From an uncultured Methanobacteriaceae archaeon (lineage in GTDB: Archaea; Methanobacteriota; Methanobacteria; Methanobacteriales; Methanobacteriaceae): a DNA stretch of 64,000 nucleotides. The stretch spans positions 1 through 64,000 of the forward strand of contig CACZOU010000046.1 in assembly GCA_902782945.1 (NCBI GenBank), given 5' to 3'. The notes beneath the pieces were generated by a model. The model was not told the DNA's origin and ran no database searches. It worked only from the letters and a program-made list of their open reading frames with translations. Both the position numbers and the translations under genes were made by a program. Shown here one piece after another: positions 1 to 10,482 of this stretch. Within the stretch, counting starts at the first letter, position 1, and each line of letters starts with the position of its first letter.

Positions 1-3000
1 AATAATTCTAACAATCAAAAAGTTTTAAATAATAATAAACAATTAACATCAAGCAATACTAAAACAATCAATTCAAATAAAACTTCAAAAAACCTAAAGA
101 AAAGCATAAATCTCACAGTAAACAACTATGACGAATTATATGATACAATGACTAACAGTAATTATACTGATGATGAGATGACAATCAACTTATCTGGAGA
201 TAGTATTTATAATATTACTAAAACAATAAATTGGAACAATACTTCAACAAAAAATCTAATAATAGAAGGAAACAACAGAACATTCACAGGAACAAATTAT
301 ACATTTCTTAATATCCATACAGGTAACATAACTCTAAATAATTTAACAATTAAGGATATTACTACTAATAAGGTAATTATAAAAAATCAAGGTACTTTAA
401 CAATATCTGATAGTACACTATCTGATAATGGTAATATTAGAAGAATAAGTGCTATAAATAATACAGGAATATTAACAATTATCAATACAACAATTATAAA
501 TAACACAGCCATATCTGGAGGAGTATTATATAACTTTGGAAATGCCACACTAATAAATAACATTTTTATAAATAATAGTGGAGTATCACAAGGTGGTTGT
601 ATATATAATACTAAAAATGGAACTATTACATTAATTGAAAATATATTCCAGTCTAATCATGCATATGATGGGGGAGTAATCTATACTTTAGGATTTACTA
701 ATGTAACCAATAATAAATTCCTAAATAACTATGGACCTTCTGGAGCTGTAATTGAAAGTAAGGGTAATAGTATTATTTGTAATAATTTATTTGATAGCAA
801 TATTGCATCTTTCGATGGTGGTGTAATTGTAAATAATGGTTATTCATTAGTAGAAAATAATACAATTCAAAATAACAGAGCAGAACATATTGCAGGATTC
901 CTAAATAATGGCGGAACAGTTGTTTTAAAATATAATACAATTAATAATAATACAGCACCCACTGGGGGCGTATTAGCTAACCATGGACGTATGGAAGTAA
1001 TCAATAATACAATATTTAATAACATTGCTACAAATATGGGTGGTTTAATATACAATTATGGTTATTATAGTAACATAACCGCTTTAATAGAAAATAACAC
1101 TATTATAAATAATACTGCTGCTAATTATGGTGGCGTAGTATATAATGATCATCTTGCAACTATCAATTTAACAAATAATATTATATTAAATAGTAACGCT
1201 ACACTAGGATCATTGGTCTGTGCAGCTGGAAACAGTACAGTATATATAGATAATAATACGATTGTAAATCAAACAGCATCCAATGCTGGATCAATATTCA
1301 ATACACACAATGCTACTGTAACATTAACAAATAATAACATATACAACAGTACAGCAGTACTAGGTGGTTTAGTATATACAAACAGTATACATAATGTTAC
1401 ATTAAATGGAAACAATATACAAAATACAACAGCTAATTATGGTGGAGTCATATATAATGTTGGAGTAGTAGTATTAAATAATAACACTATAAAAAATTCT
1501 GTAGCAAGAACTAATAGTGGTTTATTATATAATAGGGGAAATGCCTTATTAAATGGTAATGCCATATCAAATATTAGCTCAGAAAATGCAGGATTAATAT
1601 TGAATAATAAGATACTTGTACTAAATAACAATACAATAACTGATAATTATGTATTAAATGACACAAGATTTGTTATTGAAAACTATAACACAGCTAACAT
1701 TACAAATAACTTATTTGTAAATAATACAGATAATGTAAAAGACATGCTATTATATAGTAACAATACAGAAAACACATATGTATCAGATAATATCTACATA
1801 GACAACTTATTAAATGATACATTAATAGTACCAGTTAATGTAACAGCACATAACAATGAATTAAAATTCAATGTCACACTTAATCTTAGAGAAATATACA
1901 ATGATACTATAAGAAATGGTACAGTCACAGTATACATCAATGATACCCTAATTGATACTTTTGATGTTATAAATGGTACAAGCAACATAACACTTGATAC
2001 TACTGATTTCGACTATATAACACATCTAAAACTAGTATATACATCTTTAAGTAAACATTATCAAAATCAAATAGGCAATGTAACTGTTTATTCTATACGA
2101 AGTACTATTATTACAGTAGAACCAATAAATAGTGTGGTCGGTGAAGAAATCACTTTAATTGCACATATTACAGATAATAATAATAGAGCAATAACTGGTG
2201 GAAATCTTGTATTTAAGATAAATGGTAAAACATTAAGAACTGATGGAAAATTTAATAGTGAGGCCAGCCCACTTAAATTTAAAGTTGTTAATGGTAGTGT
2301 AGTTTATACAATACCTGCAGAGTTATATTTAAGAGGTGCTGTTAATGTTACAGCATCATACAGTGGAACTTATAGGTATATTCAAAATAGATCTAATGTA
2401 GCTAATGCAAGTGTAGCATTACGAAATGCAACAGTAACTGTAACTGTTAATCCTAATCAAGTTAATCAGGATACTGATATTAATTATACAGTAAAAGTAA
2501 CAGATACAAGTACTGATTGTAAAAATACAACAATAATAAATGACGGATATGTGATATTTAAACTCAATGGTATAACAATTAATGATACTGATAATAGTAC
2601 ATTACTTGTACCAGTTAATAATGGTACAGCCACATACACATATTACGTACCAAGAGGTACATCTGCTGTTGTAGGTAATGGAAATTTAACACTTAGAACA
2701 TATAATGTAACAGCTACATATATAAACAAAGCATTTAATCCATCAAATAATGCTAATACTACATATAATGTTCTTAAATCTAAAATCAATATAAATTTTG
2801 CAAATGTTACAATGAATAATTCAACAAAAACACTGTCTATTAAAGCAAACATAACTGATTACAATAATAACCTAGTAGTTGGAACAAATAAGATTTGTGT
2901 AAAAATTAATGGTAACACAGTAAGAGATTCAGAGGGTAATGTTATATATTATTATATTAACAATGGTAGTATTGATTTAAGTAATATTAATATAACTACT

Positions 3001-3093
3001 AAAAGTAAAATAAATAATATAACAATAGTAACAGGTGACCGTGAAGCTTATACTGATTGTAGAAGTACAACCTCAAAAATTAACATTATTTAA
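1..3093 (+). CDS. Adhesin-like Asn/Thr-rich surface protein, 5'-truncated
   Basis: The reading frame is already open at base 1, so the start and any signal peptide lie outside the window; the first ATG at 148 is internal. About 1030 residues are visible. Roughly residues 50-600 are short Asn-rich coils of the type NNTxxNNxAxxGGVIYN, repeated every 20-30 residues, as in right-handed parallel beta-helices. Residues from about 640 to the end are Ig-like beta-sandwich repeats (patterns such as VVFKINGxTI and YTIPAxL). N-x-S/T sequons are very dense. There is no C-terminal membrane segment or obvious cell-wall anchor. The family is the large Asn/Thr-rich surface proteins of gut Methanobacteriales; ligand and function are unknown. 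The gene ends in a hairpin plus T-tract. Confidence 0.85.
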   Translation, partial: NNSNNQKVLNNNKQLTSSNTKTINSNKTSKNLKKSINLTVNNYDELYDTMTNSNYTDDEMTINLSGDSIYNITKTINWNNTSTKNLIIEGNNRTFTGTNYTFLNIHTGNITLNNLTIKDITTNKVIIKNQGTLTISDSTLSDNGNIRRISAINNTGILTIINTTIINNTAISGGVLYNFGNATLINNIFINNSGVSQGGCIYNTKNGTITLIENIFQSNHAYDGGVIYTLGFTNVTNNKFLNNYGPSGAVIESKGNSIICNNLFDSNIASFDGGVIVNNGYSLVENNTIQNNRAEHIAGFLNNGGTVVLKYNTINNNTAPTGGVLANHGRMEVINNTIFNNIATNMGGLIYNYGYYSNITALIENNTIINNTAANYGGVVYNDHLATINLTNNIILNSNATLGSLVCAAGNSTVYIDNNTIVNQTASNAGSIFNTHNATVTLTNNNIYNSTAVLGGLVYTNSIHNVTLNGNNIQNTTANYGGVIYNVGVVVLNNNTIKNSVARTNSGLLYNRGNALLNGNAISNISSENAGLILNNKILVLNNNTITDNYVLNDTRFVIENYNTANITNNLFVNNTDNVKDMLLYSNNTENTYVSDNIYIDNLLNDTLIVPVNVTAHNNELKFNVTLNLREIYNDTIRNGTVTVYINDTLIDTFDVINGTSNITLDTTDFDYITHLKLVYTSLSKHYQNQIGNVTVYSIRSTIITVEPINSVVGEEITLIAHITDNNNRAITGGNLVFKINGKTLRTDGKFNSEASPLKFKVVNGSVVYTIPAELYLRGAVNVTASYSGTYRYIQNRSNVANASVALRNATVTVTVNPNQVNQDTDINYTVKVTDTSTDCKNTTIINDGYVIFKLNGITINDTDNSTLLVPVNNGTATYTYYVPRGTSAVVGNGNLTLRTYNVTATYINKAFNPSNNANTTYNVLKSKININFANVTMNNSTKTLSIKANITDYNNNLVVGTNKICVKINGNTVRDSEGNVIYYYINNGSIDLSNINITTKSKINNITIVTGDREAYTDCRSTTSKINII

Positions 3094-3134
3094 ATAATTA
3101 CTTTAAAAGTAATTATTACTTATTCTTTTTTTTT
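3093..3134 (+). terminator. Intrinsic-like terminator of the first adhesin gene
   Basis: A perfect 11-bp inverted repeat (3093-3103 with 3107-3117, 3-nt loop) begins at the last base of the stop codon and is followed by nine consecutive T at 3126-3134. Archaeal termination mainly needs the T-tract; the hairpin makes this a good candidate site. Confidence 0.6.
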
Positions 3135-3212
3135 AAACTGTTTTTTCTAATTTATTATATAATATTTTTAATCAATTAACTAATAATAAAAGAATATGAG
3201 CTATTTTATTTT

Positions 3213-3257
3213 AAAAAAAGTGAAGGGGGTAGATTAGGATAATTCGTTTATCCTAAT
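3213..3257 (-). terminator. hcp: Intrinsic-like terminator overlapping the hcp 3' end
   Basis: A perfect 10-bp inverted repeat (3233-3242 with 3248-3257, 5-nt loop) includes the hcp stop codon and last codons. On the minus strand it is followed by a C-rich spacer and seven T (A7 at 3213-3219 on the plus strand). Confidence 0.6.
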
Positions 3258-4546
3258 ATTTCTTTAATATCTTCTTCTGGTGTGGAAATTAATTTTAGGT
3301 CGAAGTTATCAACTAATACATTTAATATTGTTTCGTCTATCCAAGCAGGGAGTATAGGACCAATGTGTATGTTGGTTAATCCTAATGATAATAAACTCCA
3401 TAATATTGCAACTGCTTTTTGTTCCATCCAACTTAATACGAATGTTACTGGTAAGTCGTTTAATTCCATATCAAATACTTCAGTTAATGCTAATAATATT
3501 TCAGCTCCAACTATTGAATCATTACATTGTCCAAGGTCAATGAATCTTGGTATGCCATCAATATCACCGAGATCAATATCATTAAATCTGTATTTTCCGC
3601 ATCCTACACCTAATATAATTGTTTCTTTAGGTAATTTTTGTACAAATTCTCTGTAATATTCCATTTCTGGTTTATATGGTACATCACAACCTCCCATTAC
3701 GAAGAATTGTTTAATATTACCATTTAATACATTTTCTTTTATTTTATCTGCAAGGGAAAGAACTGTTGATTTACCGAATCCGGTGGTGTAAGTTGTTTTC
3801 TCTTCTTCTTCAAGTTCTGGTAATTCTAATGCTTGTTTAATTACATCTGAGAAATCATAATCATCGATGTGTGGTGCATTTGGTAATTGTGCTATTCCTG
3901 TTGTGTAAATTCTATCTGCATATGCTTCTTCAGGTTCTAATCCACAGTTTGTTGTTACAATTACTGGTATGTTGTATTTAGAGAATATTTCTTTTTGATC
4001 AAACCATGGTCCACCTAATTGTCCTTTAAGATGTTCATATTTTCTTAGTTCTGGGTAACCATGTGCTATTAACATTTCACTGTGTGTGTAAACGTTTATT
4101 CCTTTACCTTCAGTTTGTTTTAGTAATTCTTCTAGTACTTTAAGGTCATGTCCTGTAACTAATATTCCATGTCCTTTACTTGCACCTTTTTCAACTACTG
4201 CAGGTTCTGGTTCGCCATAGTTGTCGATATGTGCTTTTTTTAGTCCACTCATTGCTTTAATGTTAATTTGTCCACCCTCAATCGCTAAATCTATGCAACT
4301 TTGTATATCGAAGTTTACATTTGTTAGAGTGGTGTATAATCCTTTTTCTAGGAAAGCATCAATTTCATCATCTGTAACTCCAAATTCTCTCATTTGGTAT
4401 GCGTAAGCAGATATTCCCTTCATTATAAATATTAGATTATCTTGTAATCTTGCTAGTGTTTCAGTTTTTCCACATACTCCTCTTATTGTACATCCTTCAC
4501 CTTTTGCGGTTTGGGAACATTGATAACAAAACATTTTATCATTCAT
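3248..4546 (-). CDS. hcp: Hybrid-cluster protein (hydroxylamine reductase), short class III form
   Basis: A 432-residue cytoplasmic Fe-S enzyme. Hcp proteins carry a [4Fe-4S] cluster and a hybrid Fe-S-O cluster, reduce hydroxylamine in vitro, and are tied to nitric oxide and oxidative stress. The N-terminus shows Cys7, Cys10, Cys19 and Cys25 (CX2C-X8-C-X5C), the anaerobe-type proximal cluster motif. Later Cys residues ([27 protein letters not shown]) fit hybrid-cluster ligands. Classical Hcp is about 540 residues; the missing segment just after the N-terminal Cys motif marks the compact archaeal class III. AGGTGAT precedes the ATG. It is divergent from a TrmB-type regulator, a possible controller. 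Confidence 0.93.
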   Translation of the reverse strand: MNDKMFCYQCSQTAKGEGCTIRGVCGKTETLARLQDNLIFIMKGISAYAYQMREFGVTDDEIDAFLEKGLYTTLTNVNFDIQSCIDLAIEGGQINIKAMSGLKKAHIDNYGEPEPAVVEKGASKGHGILVTGHDLKVLEELLKQTEGKGINVYTHSEMLIAHGYPELRKYEHLKGQLGGPWFDQKEIFSKYNIPVIVTTNCGLEPEEAYADRIYTTGIAQLPNAPHIDDYDFSDVIKQALELPELEEEEKTTYTTGFGKSTVLSLADKIKENVLNGNIKQFFVMGGCDVPYKPEMEYYREFVQKLPKETIILGVGCGKYRFNDIDLGDIDGIPRFIDLGQCNDSIVGAEILLALTEVFDMELNDLPVTFVLSWMEQKAVAILWSLLSLGLTNIHIGPILPAWIDETILNVLVDNFDLKLISTPEEDIKEILG

Positions 4547-4611
4547 AATTAATCACCTAATTGTTAATATTTAATATATTCTACTTTATATAATATTTTG
4601 TAACTTTGTGA

Positions 4612-4633
4612 GTGAATAGAAAACTATTTCATG
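4612..4633. promoter_or_regulatory. Candidate operator between hcp and the TrmB-type gene
   Basis: An imperfect inverted repeat (GTGAATAG, AAAA, CTATTTCATG; one extra T in the right arm) lies in the 123-bp divergent intergenic region. On the hcp strand it sits just upstream of an AT-rich TATA-like element at about 4580-4597. The position fits a regulator site; binding is inference. Confidence 0.35.
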
Positions 4634-4669
4634 AACTAAATGTAAAGCATTATTTAATGAGTGAGGACA

Positions 4670-5434
4670 ATGGATGACACGTTACGTATATTAAAACAGA
4701 TGGGATTAACAGAATATGAATCTAAGGCATATCTTGCAATGGTATCACTGATATATGCAAAGGCAGACCAAATAAGTAAACAATCAGAGGTTCCACGTTC
4801 AAAGATATACATGGTACTGGAAAGTTTAAGTGAAAAAGGATTTATAGAAGTAATAAGTGGCAGACCATTACATTACAGAATAATTCCACCAGAAGATGCA
4901 TTTACAAAATATAAAACAAAATTATTAAGGGATTTAGATGAAATACAGGAACGAATAACCAGTTTATATGATAGTAAATTACCTAGTAATTATACACCAG
5001 TAACCACATTGGATAATCAAAATAAAATCATTCAAAAACAAGATATGCTGTTAGATAAGTCAACAAATACATTATATATTCGAATTGGATTTATATTACC
5101 TGAACAGGTAGAAAATATTAAAAAACTTTTAAAAAAAGTAGTAGCTAAGAATGTCACAGTGAAAATATTAGCAGTACCAAAATGCACAGTTGATAATCAG
5201 GAAATAGACGTTAAAAGTATATTAAATAATCTTCCTGTAGATGTTAAATATATGAATTTACCTGCAATTCAATTAATTATTAGGGATTATAAAGAGATGT
5301 TAATGGTCTTCACTGAAAATTCAGGTAAATCAGTATCAAATAAGAATATGGTCGGTTTATTAAATACTAATCCTATAATTATTTCAAATTTTATATTAGC
5401 ATTTAATAAACATTGGAAGAAGGAATTTGATTAA
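4670..5434 (+). CDS. TrmB-family transcriptional regulator
   Basis: About 254 residues. Residues 1-75 form a winged helix typical of TrmB proteins (LRILKQMGLTEYESKAYLA, then SEVPRSKIYMVLESLSEKGFIEV), followed by a short helical linker (KLLRDLDEIQERITSLY) and an alpha/beta C-terminal effector region. TrmB proteins usually sense sugars or other small molecules; no ligand can be named here, and the C-terminus is shorter than in sugar-binding TrmB. The ATG at 4670 follows a GAGG; an in-frame GTG at 4661 is the alternative but has no clear ribosome site. It is divergent from hcp and overlaps the convergent DUF89 gene by 4 bp. Confidence 0.85.
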   Translation: MDDTLRILKQMGLTEYESKAYLAMVSLIYAKADQISKQSEVPRSKIYMVLESLSEKGFIEVISGRPLHYRIIPPEDAFTKYKTKLLRDLDEIQERITSLYDSKLPSNYTPVTTLDNQNKIIQKQDMLLDKSTNTLYIRIGFILPEQVENIKKLLKKVVAKNVTVKILAVPKCTVDNQEIDVKSILNNLPVDVKYMNLPAIQLIIRDYKEMLMVFTENSGKSVSNKNMVGLLNTNPIIISNFILAFNKHWKKEFD

Positions 5435-6300
5435 TTAAGTTCTTTTTTCATTAAAATATTACTACCTAGAGGAACTCCTATTTCATCAGAGATAACATTA
5501 CATTTAGTATTTAATAAGAAGAATACTGGACTTTTAATATTCATTTCTGTTAATCCTTCAAAGTTTCCCATTCCTTTACTAATTACAAAGTCAACATTAT
5601 CTAATAATTCTTTTAATTCATCGGATATGTAATCTTCAACTACTCCAACAGAGGCAGCACCTGTTGTAATTAGTTTAGTGTATTTGTCTAATTCTAAGTT
5701 TTTAGCATCTTGTAATAGGGCATCATTTAGTATAGGACTTTCTTTTAATGCTAGAATTATATTAACATCATAATCTTCTTTTATTTTTTTAATCAGTAAT
5801 TTGTCAAATACTATTTCTCCACCATTATCTGCAAGATATAAGAGTGTATCGGCATTAGCTAATGCTTTTTTTAATTTATCTATATCATTAATCTCAAATT
5901 TCTTTTTCAATTGTTTTTTTATTAATTCTTCCATATCTGTTGATTTATCAAGTGCACCAAAGTCAATAATATTACCAACAACTGCTGCTTTAACGTATCT
6001 TTCTAAGGTAGGATTTTCATTAATCATAGCTTCAACTGTAGGAATTAATTTCTCTGCTACTTTATTTCCTTGTTCTCTTAGTAATTTGTAAGGATCATGA
6101 TTTCCTGTTTCATCCATAATTAAATGATGTAAATCGGTTCCTAATTTATTTGATTTTGTATTTTTCTTAAAATTCTTATTTAAGTATGATAGTACAGTTA
6201 ATGTGACATCCATACGTTCTTCATCATTATCTACAGCTTGTTCTATTGCTTCCTTTGTTTGTCTTAGCATACAAGGAGCACATTCATAATTTATTTTCAT
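5431..6300 (-). CDS. DUF89/ARMT1-family protein (metal-dependent damage-control phosphatase-like)
   Basis: 289 residues. The N-terminus has a CxxC pair (Cys7, Cys10) as in archaeal DUF89 proteins. The core shows GNIIDFGA, YLADNGGEIVFDKLLI and VISKGMGNFEGL, the conserved acidic and Asn residues that bind the catalytic metal in this family. DUF89 enzymes dephosphorylate sugar phosphates or related damaged metabolites; the archaeal substrate is not established. The ATG opens MKINYECAPC, as in homologues. It converges on the TrmB-type gene with a 4-bp stop-to-stop overlap. Confidence 0.85.
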   Translation of the reverse strand: MKINYECAPCMLRQTKEAIEQAVDNDEERMDVTLTVLSYLNKNFKKNTKSNKLGTDLHHLIMDETGNHDPYKLLREQGNKVAEKLIPTVEAMINENPTLERYVKAAVVGNIIDFGALDKSTDMEELIKKQLKKKFEINDIDKLKKALANADTLLYLADNGGEIVFDKLLIKKIKEDYDVNIILALKESPILNDALLQDAKNLELDKYTKLITTGAASVGVVEDYISDELKELLDNVDFVISKGMGNFEGLTEMNIKSPVFFLLNTKCNVISDEIGVPLGSNILMKKELN

Positions 6301-6485
6301 TTATTTTTTCCTCTTACCTAAATTTCATTCTATAACTATATTTGAACTTTAATCTTTAAGTAATATCTTTATACTACGTATGGTTATATCTAAAATTATA
6401 AGTATTGTAAAAATGAAAACTAATAGTATACTTAACTATTATTTAATCGATTTTATTATAATGTAAAAAATGGGGAGACGTAAAA

Positions 6486-7883
6486 GTGCAAAATGATTTG
6501 CAAGATAAATGTGGTATTGTAGGAGTTTATTCATATGATGAATCTTTAGATGTAGCATCATGGATTTATTCTGGATTATACACACTTCAACACAGAGGTC
6601 AAGAATCTGCTGGGATAAGTGTTTTGAAGGATGGAAGAATTAATACTCATGTTGGAATGGGATTAGTATCTGATGTATTTAATAATGACTTACTAGATAT
6701 ATTGAATGGTAATGTTGGAATAGGACATGTACGTTATTCAACTACTGGTGATTCATCTTATGAGAATTGCTCACCATTTGTAGAACATAAAGAGGATATT
6801 ATTATATCAATGGGACATAATGGAGATATAGTAAACTCAGAAATTCTACGTGAAGAATTAAAAGCATCAAATCATGAATTCAAATCAACCACGGATTCTG
6901 AGGTAATCTGTCATCTTATCATAGATGAATATAATAAAGATCATGACGTAATACGGTCTATAAAATCAGCATGCAGTAGATTAATAGGGTCATACTCATT
7001 AGTAATATTAATTAATGGTGTATTGTATGCAGTACGTGACCCATTAGGTATGAAACCATTAGCTCTGGGAACTAATGATGATTTCATAGTAGTTGCTTCT
7101 GAGTCTGTTGCATTTGATTCATTAGATATAGATTATGTTCGTTCTATTGAACCTGGAGAAATATTAGCTATTGATAATGGTGAAATGACCAGTTACTACC
7201 TACCACGTGAAGAGCATACAGCAAACTGTATGTTTGAATACTTATACTTTGCAAGACCAGATAGTATTATATTTGATAAAAAGGTCTATGATGTAAGATT
7301 AAATGTTGGAAAAAAATTAGCTGAGGAATACCCTATAGATGCAGATGTTGTAATTGCTGTACCAGATTCAGCTATACCTGCAACATTAGGTTATTCTCGT
7401 GCGACAGGAATTCCTTATGCTGAGGGATTAATTAAAAATAGATATGTAGGTAGAACATTTATCATGCCTACTCAAAAAGATAGGGATCTTGCAGTAAAAC
7501 TTAAAATGAATACTATTGAATCTGTTCTTAAAGATAAACGTGTAATTGTTATAGATGATAGTGTTGTAAGAGGAACCACTTCAACTACAATTATAAAAAT
7601 GATAAGGGAAGCAGGTGCTAAAGAAGTACATTTACTTGTAGGATGTCCTGAAATTATTTCCCCATGTTATTACGGAATTGCAATGGCTACAAAAGAGGAG
7701 TTATTAGCCGTTGATAGAACTAATGAGGAAATACGTGATATAATTGGTGTTGATTCTATTGGATATATTAGTATTGAGGGTCTTGTAGAATCTATTGGAA
7801 CACCTGCTGAGGATTTATGTTTAGGATGTATAACTGGTGATTATCCTACAGTTATACCACCAGAATTAGAAGACAAAGAATAA
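6486..7883 (+). CDS. purF: Amidophosphoribosyltransferase
   Basis: 465 residues; first step of de novo purine synthesis, PRPP plus glutamine to phosphoribosylamine. The N-terminal Ntn-hydrolase glutaminase domain begins at Cys9 (DKCGIVGVY), so an eight-residue propeptide must be removed. The C-terminal phosphoribosyltransferase domain has the PRPP loop VIVIDDSVVRGTTS near residue 350. Cys residues in NCMFEYLYFARPDS, GCPEIISPCYY and DLCLGC match the Bacillus-type form with a structural [4Fe-4S] cluster. The start is GTG with a GGGGAG site upstream. U32 and cfbC follow closely on the same strand. Confidence 0.96.
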   Translation: MQNDLQDKCGIVGVYSYDESLDVASWIYSGLYTLQHRGQESAGISVLKDGRINTHVGMGLVSDVFNNDLLDILNGNVGIGHVRYSTTGDSSYENCSPFVEHKEDIIISMGHNGDIVNSEILREELKASNHEFKSTTDSEVICHLIIDEYNKDHDVIRSIKSACSRLIGSYSLVILINGVLYAVRDPLGMKPLALGTNDDFIVVASESVAFDSLDIDYVRSIEPGEILAIDNGEMTSYYLPREEHTANCMFEYLYFARPDSIIFDKKVYDVRLNVGKKLAEEYPIDADVVIAVPDSAIPATLGYSRATGIPYAEGLIKNRYVGRTFIMPTQKDRDLAVKLKMNTIESVLKDKRVIVIDDSVVRGTTSTTIIKMIREAGAKEVHLLVGCPEIISPCYYGIAMATKEELLAVDRTNEEIRDIIGVDSIGYISIEGLVESIGTPAEDLCLGCITGDYPTVIPPELEDKE

Positions 7884-7937
7884 TGTCTTCAAAAACTATT
7901 TTTTTTATTAATTATATTTATTGAGGTGTTTATTACT

Positions 7938-9152
7938 ATGGTTGAATTATTAGCACCTGCAAGGGATAAACGCTCTGTTAGTGCAGCTATAAATAATGGT
8001 GCGGATGCTGTTTATGTTGGAATAACTGATTATAATATGAGAGCAAATGTTGCTAATATTGAACTTGATGATATAAAAGATATTGTAAAACAGTGTCATG
8101 ATAATAATAAAAAGTTATATGTATGTACTAACACTATTGTAACAGATAAACAGTTAATGAAGTATAAAAAGCAGTTAGATGCATTAGAACAGTATGATGT
8201 TGATGCATTAATAATCTCTGACATGGGTATGATTAATATTGCTAATAAATCATCAATACCATTGCATTTAAGTGTTCAAGCTAATATCACTAATTCTGAG
8301 GCACTGAAATTATATAGGGATTTAGGAGTTACACGTGCAGTATTATCCAGAGAGTTATCATTAGAACAGATTAAGGAAATTAAAAACAAATCTCCGATAG
8401 AAATAGAGACATTTGTTCATGGTGCTATGTGCGTAGCAATATCAGGCAGATGTTTTCTAAGTTCCTATTTCTATAACAGGAATGCTAACTGCGGTGAATG
8501 CTTACAACCATGTAGACAAGAATGGACAATACAATCAACTGAATCAAAAAAACTAGTATTAACACAGCCTGAAGATAATTCAATAGAAAAATCACGATTA
8601 TTAAGTCCCAAAGATATATGTATGATAGAACATATTCCAGATTTAATGGATGCGAAAATAGATGCATTTAAACTAGAAGGAAGAGCAAGAGCACCAGATT
8701 ATGTTGCAATGGTTACAAAATGTTATCATGACGCAATAACATTATATGAATCTAGAAAATGGGATGAAAATCTTCAACTAGTTCAAGATTGGAAAAAAGA
8801 ATTAGGCTCAGTATTTAACAGGGGATTTGACACAGGATTTTATTACAGAGTTCCAAAGGAAACCAGTTATGATAATAAAGCAACATATAGGAAGATAGAC
8901 ATAGGACAAGTAACAAATTTCTACAAAAAGATCGGCGTTGCAGAGATAAAATTATGGGCTGATTTAAAAATAGGTGATACAATAATTATACAAGGAAATA
9001 AGACAGGTAGTATTACTGAAGAAGTTAAATCTATGCAAGTTGATGGGAAAAATGTTACAAAGGTTTCTAGGGAAGCAGTAGGTGTAAAATTAGAACAAGT
9101 AGTACGTGAAAATGATCATGTATATAAAAAAGAACCAATAAGAGGTAATTAA
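7938..9152 (+). CDS. Peptidase U32-family (collagenase-like) protein
   Basis: About 404 residues. A TIM-barrel-like N-terminus ([21 protein letters not shown]) leads to the U32 signature near residue 160 ([19 protein letters not shown]), then [13 protein letters not shown]. The Cys set fits the [4Fe-4S]-type ligands of U32 proteins. Several bacterial members hydroxylate tRNA, rRNA or ubiquinone rather than cleave protein, so the peptidase name is historical; the substrate here is unknown. The ATG at 7938 is chosen because GAGGTG lies 9 nt upstream; a GTG at 7926 is within that site. It ends 1 nt before cfbC, so the two are probably co-transcribed. Confidence 0.88.
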   Translation: MVELLAPARDKRSVSAAINNGADAVYVGITDYNMRANVANIELDDIKDIVKQCHDNNKKLYVCTNTIVTDKQLMKYKKQLDALEQYDVDALIISDMGMINIANKSSIPLHLSVQANITNSEALKLYRDLGVTRAVLSRELSLEQIKEIKNKSPIEIETFVHGAMCVAISGRCFLSSYFYNRNANCGECLQPCRQEWTIQSTESKKLVLTQPEDNSIEKSRLLSPKDICMIEHIPDLMDAKIDAFKLEGRARAPDYVAMVTKCYHDAITLYESRKWDENLQLVQDWKKELGSVFNRGFDTGFYYRVPKETSYDNKATYRKIDIGQVTNFYKKIGVAEIKLWADLKIGDTIIIQGNKTGSITEEVKSMQVDGKNVTKVSREAVGVKLEQVVRENDHVYKKEPIRGN

Positions 9153-9153
9153 G

Positions 9154-9945
9154 ATGACATTAAAGAAAATTGCTATTTATGGTAAGGGTGGTATAGGAAA
9201 ATCAACTACAGTAGCTAATATTGCTGCTAGCTATGATGATTCTACTTTTGTTATAGGATGTGATCCTAAGGCAGATACTACTAGAACATTAGTTGGTAAA
9301 CGTATACCAACAATATTAGATACAATACGTGGGAATACTCGGCCAACACTGGAAGATGTTGTCTATGAAGGTTATAATAACACATTATGTGTAGAATCAG
9401 GCGGACCAGAGCCAGGAGTTGGATGTGCAGGTAGAGGAGTTATAGTTGCAATGAAACTACTAGATAAGTTAGGGGCTTTTGATGATGATCCTCAACTTGT
9501 AATATATGATGTTCTAGGTGATGTTGTATGTGGAGGATTTAGTGTACCATTACGTGAAGAATATGCTGATGAAGTATATATAGTAACTAGTGGCGAATAC
9601 ATGTCTTTATATGCTGCTAATAACATAGCTAAGGGTATTGAAAGCTTAAATGGTAAATTAGGAGGTATTATTTGTAATTGTCGTAATGTTAAAAATGAAG
9701 TGGAAATAGTAACTGAATTTGCATCTTTAATCTCTAGTAATGTTATTGGTATTATTCCACGTAGTGATTTAGTGCAAACTAGTGAATTTAAGGCAAGTAC
9801 TGTTGTAGAGACATTTCCAGATTCTGACATGTCTAAAATCTATCATGATTTGATGGATTCAATCATGAATAATGATAATTATGCTACTCCTACACCTATG
9901 GAACCTGAGGAGTTTGAAAAATTCTTCTATTCTTATGTTAATTAA
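9154..9945 (+). CDS. cfbC: NifH-like reductase component CfbC of coenzyme F430 synthesis
   Basis: 263 residues of the NifH/BchL/CfbC family: a homodimeric ATPase with a [4Fe-4S] cluster that donates electrons. The P-loop is GKGGIGKST (residues 10-18); cluster ligands are Cys91 (GVGCAGRG) and Cys126 (DVVCGGFS). In methanogens this NifH lineage pairs with CfbD to reduce and cyclise Ni-sirohydrochlorin a,c-diamide toward F430, the nickel cofactor of methyl-CoM reductase. No nifD, nifK or cfbD is present here, and the short sequence and methanogen context favour CfbC over nitrogenase reductase. A GAGGT site lies in the end of the U32 gene. The 3' end overlaps the convergent DUF123 gene by 8 bp. 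Confidence 0.85.
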   Translation: MTLKKIAIYGKGGIGKSTTVANIAASYDDSTFVIGCDPKADTTRTLVGKRIPTILDTIRGNTRPTLEDVVYEGYNNTLCVESGGPEPGVGCAGRGVIVAMKLLDKLGAFDDDPQLVIYDVLGDVVCGGFSVPLREEYADEVYIVTSGEYMSLYAANNIAKGIESLNGKLGGIICNCRNVKNEVEIVTEFASLISSNVIGIIPRSDLVQTSEFKASTVVETFPDSDMSKIYHDLMDSIMNNDNYATPTPMEPEEFEKFFYSYVN

Positions 9946-10381
9946 ACCATTTATATGGTTTATACCCTATTTTTTCATATGATTCAATACTACTTTTTAA
10001 TGCATCGTCATAATTGTTGAAATAATATAAATGTGATTCACAATTACAATCAGAACATCCGAAACTTTCAATATTATCTGAACTATCTTTATTTATATGA
10101 TGTGATATATCACATTCTATTTTTGTAGTACAATAAGTGTATATTACTTGGTTTATTTTGGTATTTTTGTTGAGTAATAAATAATCAACATGCCAGTGTT
10201 TTTTCTTATCATCAGATAAATGACGTTCAATTCTCTTTGAAAGAGTTCCTAAAGCTGAGCCAACATAAACATAATATCCCTTATTAAAATTAATATAGCC
10301 CTTAGCACCAATTTTTATGTTAATATCTTTTTTTACTTCTATAATTAAACAATAATTTCCTTTATCTGGCAATTCAGTCAT
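9938..10381 (-). CDS. GIY-YIG / DUF123 domain protein
   Basis: 147 residues. The opening ([39 protein letters not shown]) is the DUF123 version of the GIY-YIG nuclease fold: YVYVGSA stands for the second half of the motif and Arg residues follow in [16 protein letters not shown] and a Cys-rich segment ([15 protein letters not shown]) are typical of the archaeal family. DUF123 also occurs fused to endonuclease III; here it stands alone. A nuclease role is plausible but unproven. It overlaps cfbC tail-to-tail by 8 bp. Confidence 0.8.
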   Translation of the reverse strand: MTELPDKGNYCLIIEVKKDINIKIGAKGYINFNKGYYVYVGSALGTLSKRIERHLSDDKKKHWHVDYLLLNKNTKINQVIYTYCTTKIECDISHHINKDSSDNIESFGCSDCNCESHLYYFNNYDDALKSSIESYEKIGYKPYKWFN

Positions 10382-10482
10382 AGTATATCATCGTGTTATT
10401 CTTAATATAATTTAATTTGTATGAATTGATATAATAGTATATAAGAAATAGTTTAATTATTTTTTTTATAGGAGGAATAATA

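Noticed and set aside
9154-9945. Nitrogenase reductase NifH
   Set aside because: No nif structural genes nearby; sequence type and methanogen context fit CfbC of F430 synthesis.
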